A stretch of 64,000 nt of DNA from Zygaena filipendulae (taxonomy: Eukaryota; Arthropoda; Insecta; Lepidoptera; Zygaenidae), in the NCBI GenBank assembly GCA_907165275.2, contig OU015653.1, positions 464,001-528,000 on the forward strand. Reading direction: 5' to 3'. The notes beneath the pieces are model-generated. The model made no database searches and had not been told where the DNA came from. It was given only the letters and a program-made list of their open reading frames with translations. Positions 58,760 to 64,000 of this stretch are shown one piece after another. How positions within the stretch are numbered: the stretch's first letter is position 1; each line of letters begins with the position of its first letter. Made by a program: the position numbers and the translations under genes.

Positions 58760-60040
58760 GGAAAACGTATTTGCAGTAGATTGTCATCCCTCAAAAAATC
58801 GGAAAAAAAACACTTTATACATCGTTTTAATCAGAAAAAAATACTGCGCCGATTGCTCTGCGTCCCATATTTTTAGGACGAAAAAAAATCACTTACGTCA
58901 TAAGTTTTTTGAACAAAACTAGTGTCTTATATATAACTAGGTAATTATTCGTGTAAAAGAAAGAAAAACAAAAATAAGTTTTTAAAATCATGTTCCTACG
59001 ATGCAGGTATAAAAGTTTATGATATTTTTTCCAATTTTAGAAATTTTTTTGGGCTATGGTGAACATTTCATATTTTGAGGCTAAAAGCTTAAAAATTGCG
59101 CTAGCGTTATGTATTATTGCCCCATAGTTACTGCACGCTCCAAGTTTTACTGGGCAGCGCCTTTCAGACCATTCAGAAAAATACAACTTTTGACCGACCT
59201 GTTCAGTCTAAACGAATTTCAACTGGAAGTTTTGAATGCAACATAATTATATATCTTCCTTAACAAGTTGAAAGCAGCTACCTAATTGTTTACTCTAAAC
59301 AGAGACAGAACTGATGATGATTCAAGAACAATCTATTACTGGATAATAGACAAGGTACTGTAACTGAAATTAAACTAAAGATCAAAGACGATCCGACACC
59401 CTGAGCAATAGGCGGAGACAAACCTCGATGTTTAATGTTGATTTATACCAAATTACGTACGCAACAAGCATTCGCCAAACAATGCTCGCTGGCGGAATAT
59501 AAAGCTGAAACTCCACCGAACTAGTCGTTAAACAATGGGAACGGTTCAGCCATTTAATGGTTGCCTTTCATCTAGGCGCGGGTGTGGCGGCGGCCCGAGG
59601 GAGGGGGAGGAGTGGGGGGCGCTAATTGTGTCCTCAGAAGCGCACCGAATTCAGTAAAGAACGCGGCTCGGATCAAATTAGAGCGGAATTCTTTTTGAGT
59701 ATAAACGTAATTGGGTTACGTTTAGTTAATTTTAAGTGGAGGTACTTTGAGAATTGCAATTTCATTTCGGAAAAGCTATAAGTAATTAGTTTTTATTCCG
59801 TTCTTTTGGTCAAAGGAACATAACTAACGGTTGACTGAATAATGCTAAATAAAATGTTGAAAATTTGTAAACATGTTGATTAGTGCTTGACTTCGTGAAA
59901 GCTGCACGGATTTTCATGAAAATATTAACATTATTTTAATCCTGAAACAGGGTATTTTTAATTTTGAAAGTTTTCTAGGGAATTATAAATTACACACGGA
60001 AGTCATAACAGTGAATAGATTACAATACAGACTGAAGCAA
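58760..60040. other. Unannotated stretch with a GC-rich block
   Basis: Mostly AT-rich and unique. 59570-59630 is strongly G-rich (GGCGGCGGCCCGAGGGAGGG) and stands out from its surroundings; it has no open frame of note. A promoter or other regulatory role is conceivable but unsupported. Confidence 0.35.
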
Positions 60041-60043
60041 TAC

Positions 60044-60266
60044 CAGGGCTCTTGTTCACTACGACCATAACATGGCGCGTTAAGATAACGCGCCACAAAA
60101 ATTGTCTTTCCCTCATAATCAAAGAAGTTTCACTTCATAAAAATACATTTACAACTTTTCTTAGGGCAGAATAATAATTTCTAATATTTTGGCATTCCAA
60201 ACGTTAGAGAATGCGTTTTTTGGACTCGCGTTATGGGCAAGACATGTTGTTGGTCATAGGGCCCAG
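60044..60266. repeat. Short DNA-transposon-like repeat with CAGGGCTCTT end, copy 2
   Basis: CAGGGCTCTTGTTCACTACG at one end and GTTGGTCATAGGGCCCAG at the other, inverted complements of each other. It has an internal GGCGCGTTAAGATAACGCGCC palindrome near 60073-60093. Related to 17069-17300. Confidence 0.65.
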
Positions 60267-60269
60267 TTC

Positions 60270-63200
60270 TCACCGCATTTTACTCGGATACAAAGGGCGT
60301 GAATTAGAAGCGATTTAGCTAAGCAAAGTTCAACATGTTAATACACTGTCAGAGAAGACAAGCCCGTTAATAATTCCCAAGATTACGCTACAGCTAATGC
60401 CCCTGGGGCTTACCTATTGCTAAGATAAACTGATTACACACTAAACATATTGATGAAACATCAAATAGAGCTGATATTGAAATCGGTTGTAATTAAGAAA
60501 ATAACTGATATGTGGAAATTATCACTAGGCTTTCTTTTAATTGTATACGAATGCACTAAGAAAGAATTTCTGGAAACTCAACCCAAAAGTAGGATGAAGT
60601 TCAATATGGAAGTACAGTCCAGAATTGAAATCAAAGTCACATAATACTTGGGCTCTTGGAAAAAAAATTTTTTGGTAATCCAAATCCTGAGTTGAACGGA
60701 TTGCGAGAGGGTAAGCTAGTGATGTAGGATCCACTGGCAGATCCTGGTTGAGAATCCAAGTAGACAGAGAGCATAATAAATTATTAGTGAAACAAAAAAC
60801 AATACTGCCAAGTTCCAATTTTCCTGCGTTATGAAATCGAAGTACACTAAATTATACCCTAAAACTGAACAACAACTTTGAACGTGTACATTGTACAATA
60901 CATTCGAGGTATGTCTGTATAGTTGCAGATAATGATATCGACAGTCAGTCCGCACGTCGGCGTTACTAATTGCAGCTCAGCGTCGTCGCGTCGGCTCGCT
61001 ATGCCTTGATCCATTTGCAAGCTCTACTGAACCGGAAACTGTAGGCTCTGTGATACCGCTGGCGTGTGACGTGTGTGGGCGGCTTTAAATCTTTTACGTC
61101 ATTTGCGTTAGCACTTACTAATAGAATCATGAGGATTATCAAGGAAACCCTTTGAGTTAGTTGCGAATTAGGTTAGGTAGGTTACTACGCTTGGTGTATA
61201 AAACTTTGGATTATCTTTGTGCTTAAATATGTACGTAGCTATTTTCGGGTGAATGAGCAACAATAAAAGATTATAAGATTATATCTGTAGAAGCTTTAGG
61301 TTAAGAAAAGAAGTGTTGATTATGTCTATAAATAAAAAGACAATATCATTTTACTAATATAGTTTCATTAGTTTTGACATAATACGTATGTATAAATCAG
61401 TCTGTTAGCTTATTCTTATGTGGAGTTATCCCTAGAGGCTCTTCAGATTGTTCGTACTTAATTGTGTGGTTTCGTCTCAAAGGTATAGTTAGGAGTACAG
61501 GAAGGTTAGTGAATTTTAATGACTTGTATCAAACGCAATTTATTATTCAAACTAACAGCTGACGTCAAATACTGAAAGGTCACGGATACACACACGGTTC
61601 GCATAGATGCGGAGGTAACGTGCAAGTTATTTTGATACAAAAATTGGAAATTATTTATCTGAAAATAGAGACACCACAAAAAATACAATAGCGCACAGAA
61701 AAATAAACGTATTTGAAATGCACAAGCCTCCCATGGTGCAGCTCTTCACCATGACTATTTTAGGTTTTTATTTATCCTTTAGAATATCTGCCTCCATAAT
61801 TTTTACCAGTAGATGATGATCGCCACTGAAGACTCGTATCGTACTTTTGCCCCGAGGGCACTTTGTAAGTAACTTTGTAAGTATTGGGCCCCGATCACTA
61901 ACGTTTAAAGCTTATACATTTCTTTTAGTTATATCAGTTACTTTAGTCCCCGTATAACGTGTCTCATTCTCGATTCAATTTCCTAAACTTCCAAACCTGC
62001 TCTGTAGTCTGTCTGTATTGTCATTTGAGTAGGTAACATCACTATAGTGAGCGACGTCGTTGCAATGCAATATGCCATTAATGGCATGCACAAGCACATA
62101 CTGGACAAATAATTTCTTTTGGGGCACTAGGTATATGGGACGAAAGTAAATAATTAATCACCCAAACATATAGTTATATTTAAAACGTTTGACTTCGTTC
62201 TTGAAATGGGATCTAATAGGATGATGGTCTCAAACATTCAAGGCAGTGAGTATTCAACATGATCCGTGTACTGTCTTAGTTTCTCTTTAATCCCATCACT
62301 TGGAAGACTAGGACCATGCTCAGTTTCACCGAAGTCTCAAACATAATCATAATATCGTCAGCTAATCGATTTAGAAATATTTAGGCTTAATGTATTCAGA
62401 GTAAAACTTTACTCTATCTATTGGTAATAGGTACCTATACAACGTGTTAATGAATTAACTGTGAATAGTGATTTAGGTATTCTGTACTAATATATTAAAA
62501 TTGATTAATATTATTATGATTCTTATGCTATGTATTGTGATTCTTAATTTAAATAATTATACCAATGTTTATTAAAGTGATTTAAATTGCATTTCCATGG
62601 CCAATTCATATTTAATAACTGGCAACATTGTGAATTCATAGACTGTAGAGTAAATAAAATGTTATTTGAGATAGCGGGAAAAACGCGCGGGAGAACATGT
62701 TTACATAATGGCAGCAACAAAGGATCGGGTCAGTGGTGCTGGTGATTTCCTAGATGGAAGACATCGTAACATCGAAAGTTAAGTATTGGTAGACAGTTTT
62801 GGCTCTATTTAATGCTTGTAATAATAATTGTGATTACTGTATTGTTCTCATAAAATATACTGTTCAAGCTTAACTTTAGCTTCAGAGATTTGATTACTTT
62901 ATGCGTAACATGTTTTGAGATTCCTATTGCTTATCTATACTGGCTTTGATTATTATAGAATTTGATACAAATTATATCAAAGAGTTTTTATTATAATTGG
63001 TAATACAGACATAAAGGAATAGTTTTGTTAAAATCAGGCTTTGTTTTATTTACTAGGTATCCTTACTAATGCTAGTAATTTAACATTTCAGAAGTGGGAT
63101 TATTAAGGATTCAAGCAGCCAAAGCATTCTCGGAGTCCTGTTAAACGAAACGACGGTCATGGATCACTTCCAGATCCTGGGCGCCATGGCGGCCTAGAGA

Positions 63201-64000
63201 TACGCCTTCTCCACGGGCCGTGAGAAATAAAGAATCTTCACAACTGGATGATACTGGTAGGATCGCTCCATATTATAGTAACGTCTTGGTTAAACCCGTA
63301 TTTTTCCCGAATTCGATTTTGAGAAATCGGAATTGCCGGTATTACAATGGCTTAATAAAATCTTGATAAAATCGAACATCTAAGGGCAATACATGGTTAG
63401 AACGATGATGGAAAAGTTATTATGTGCAGTCACGTTTGACTGGATTGGCTAAGTTGTGGCACAAGACTTTGCGTTCTTATGAATTTACATGGCATAAATA
63501 GAAACAAAAGATTTTAGAGGCATTCCCTGACAATATCGATTACACGGGTTAATTTAGATACTCGAGATTGCTCGCTAAAACTTGTCTTATTGCTTCCATC
63601 AGATATTTTTGTAAAAGGTTTTGGAGGTAGTCCAATAAAAGTATGAAGGTCAGGTGTCGATAGAATTCGTAGTAAATGGGTTTGAAGTCCTGGAGATTTT
63701 TTTTCTTATAGGAATATATCAATGCTTATAAGTCTAAAAATGTGTGATTATGCGCGGGTATTCAATTACAGCATTTCTTCTTTAGTGCGCTTAGTAGCGG
63801 AGTATACTCGTGGTTATTGTGGTAGCGGTAAGTCTTTCTTAATAATTTGTAGTGGAATTACACAATATTTAACTTGATGTTAGTTAATGCAATGCATAAA
63901 CTCTATTTAACCATTGAGCTTTTGAAGAAAATAGATAGGTAAAGGTACTTTCTGTGAAATTATTCTGTAATCCTCCTGTAATTTAAACAATTTAATTAAA
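60270..64000. other. Gene-poor end of the window
   Basis: I recognise no repeat family or gene with confidence. 60950-61080 is GC-richer. Two exon-like blocks at 62708-62782 and 63093-63250 are described separately. Confidence 0.4.
62708..62782 (+). CDS. Possible short open frame or first exon, unidentified
   Basis: ATAATGGCAGC gives a plausible initiation context, followed by a 24-codon frame MAATKDRVSGAGDFLDGRHR NIES. It stops at TAA, which overlaps a weak donor (GTTAAG). A second block at 63093-63250, after a TTTCAG acceptor, is GC-richer and open in more than one frame. They could be exons of a plus-strand gene running beyond the window, or chance. Confidence 0.2.
   Translation: MAATKDRVSGAGDFLDGRHRNIES

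Noticed and set aside
1..64000. CRISPR arrays, operons, bacterial-type defence genes or endogenous viral genes
   Set aside because: The DNA is eukaryotic; repeats are transposons or minisatellites without regular spacers, and no viral structural or polymerase domain was seen apart from LINE reverse transcriptases.

Overview
The window looks like nuclear DNA of a moth or butterfly. It is AT-rich, its genes are split by introns, there is no operon structure, and much of it is repeats of kinds common in Lepidoptera: Lep1-type Helitron pieces ending in a GCGGGTGAAACCGCG-like hairpin plus CTAG, a tRNA-derived SINE, and LINE 3' ends with (TAAA)n or (TTCTA)n tails. No rRNA gene, standard tRNA gene, CRISPR array or viral gene was recognised.

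Three host genes can be assembled by joining exons whose reading phases agree. (1) 33-2633, plus strand: a complete five-exon gene for a 282-residue GNAT-fold N-acetyltransferase, related to insect arylalkylamine N-acetyltransferase-like proteins, with a basic, possibly mitochondrial, N-terminus. (2) 4774-10394, minus strand: a complete four-exon gene for a 434-residue secreted His/Lys/Gly-rich protein of a kind widespread in insects (DUF4779-like), with clustered furin-type sites after the signal peptide. (3) 16312-30757, minus strand: the last twelve exons (653 codons) of a TMTC-family transmembrane/TPR protein, best matching TMTC1. Its N-terminal exons were not found. No functional link among the three is evident.

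From about 30.8 kb to the end I see no convincing host gene, only two weak exon candidates (43184-43295; 62708-62782 with 63093-63250). This half is mobile DNA and unannotated AT-rich sequence.

The best preserved mobile elements are: a complete Tc1-like transposon with an intact DD34E transposase inside a TMTC intron (27915-29471); a full-length I-clade LINE with a 12-bp target duplication (49633-55197); a fold-back PIF/Harbinger-like MITE in four copies, one inserted in another (3780, 13382/13587, 46427); two hAT-like elements (31020, 38925), the second with a perfect 8-bp duplication; a mariner-type MITE with very long inverted repeats (16044); and a roughly 425-bp double-palindrome repeat in three copies (23.4, 34.5, 45.6 kb). 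I did not find a previously undescribed multi-gene system. The most useful observations concern nested insertions that order events, a SINE 22 bp from a splice site, tandem splice donors in the His-rich gene, and paired CRE-like palindromes inside a MITE family.
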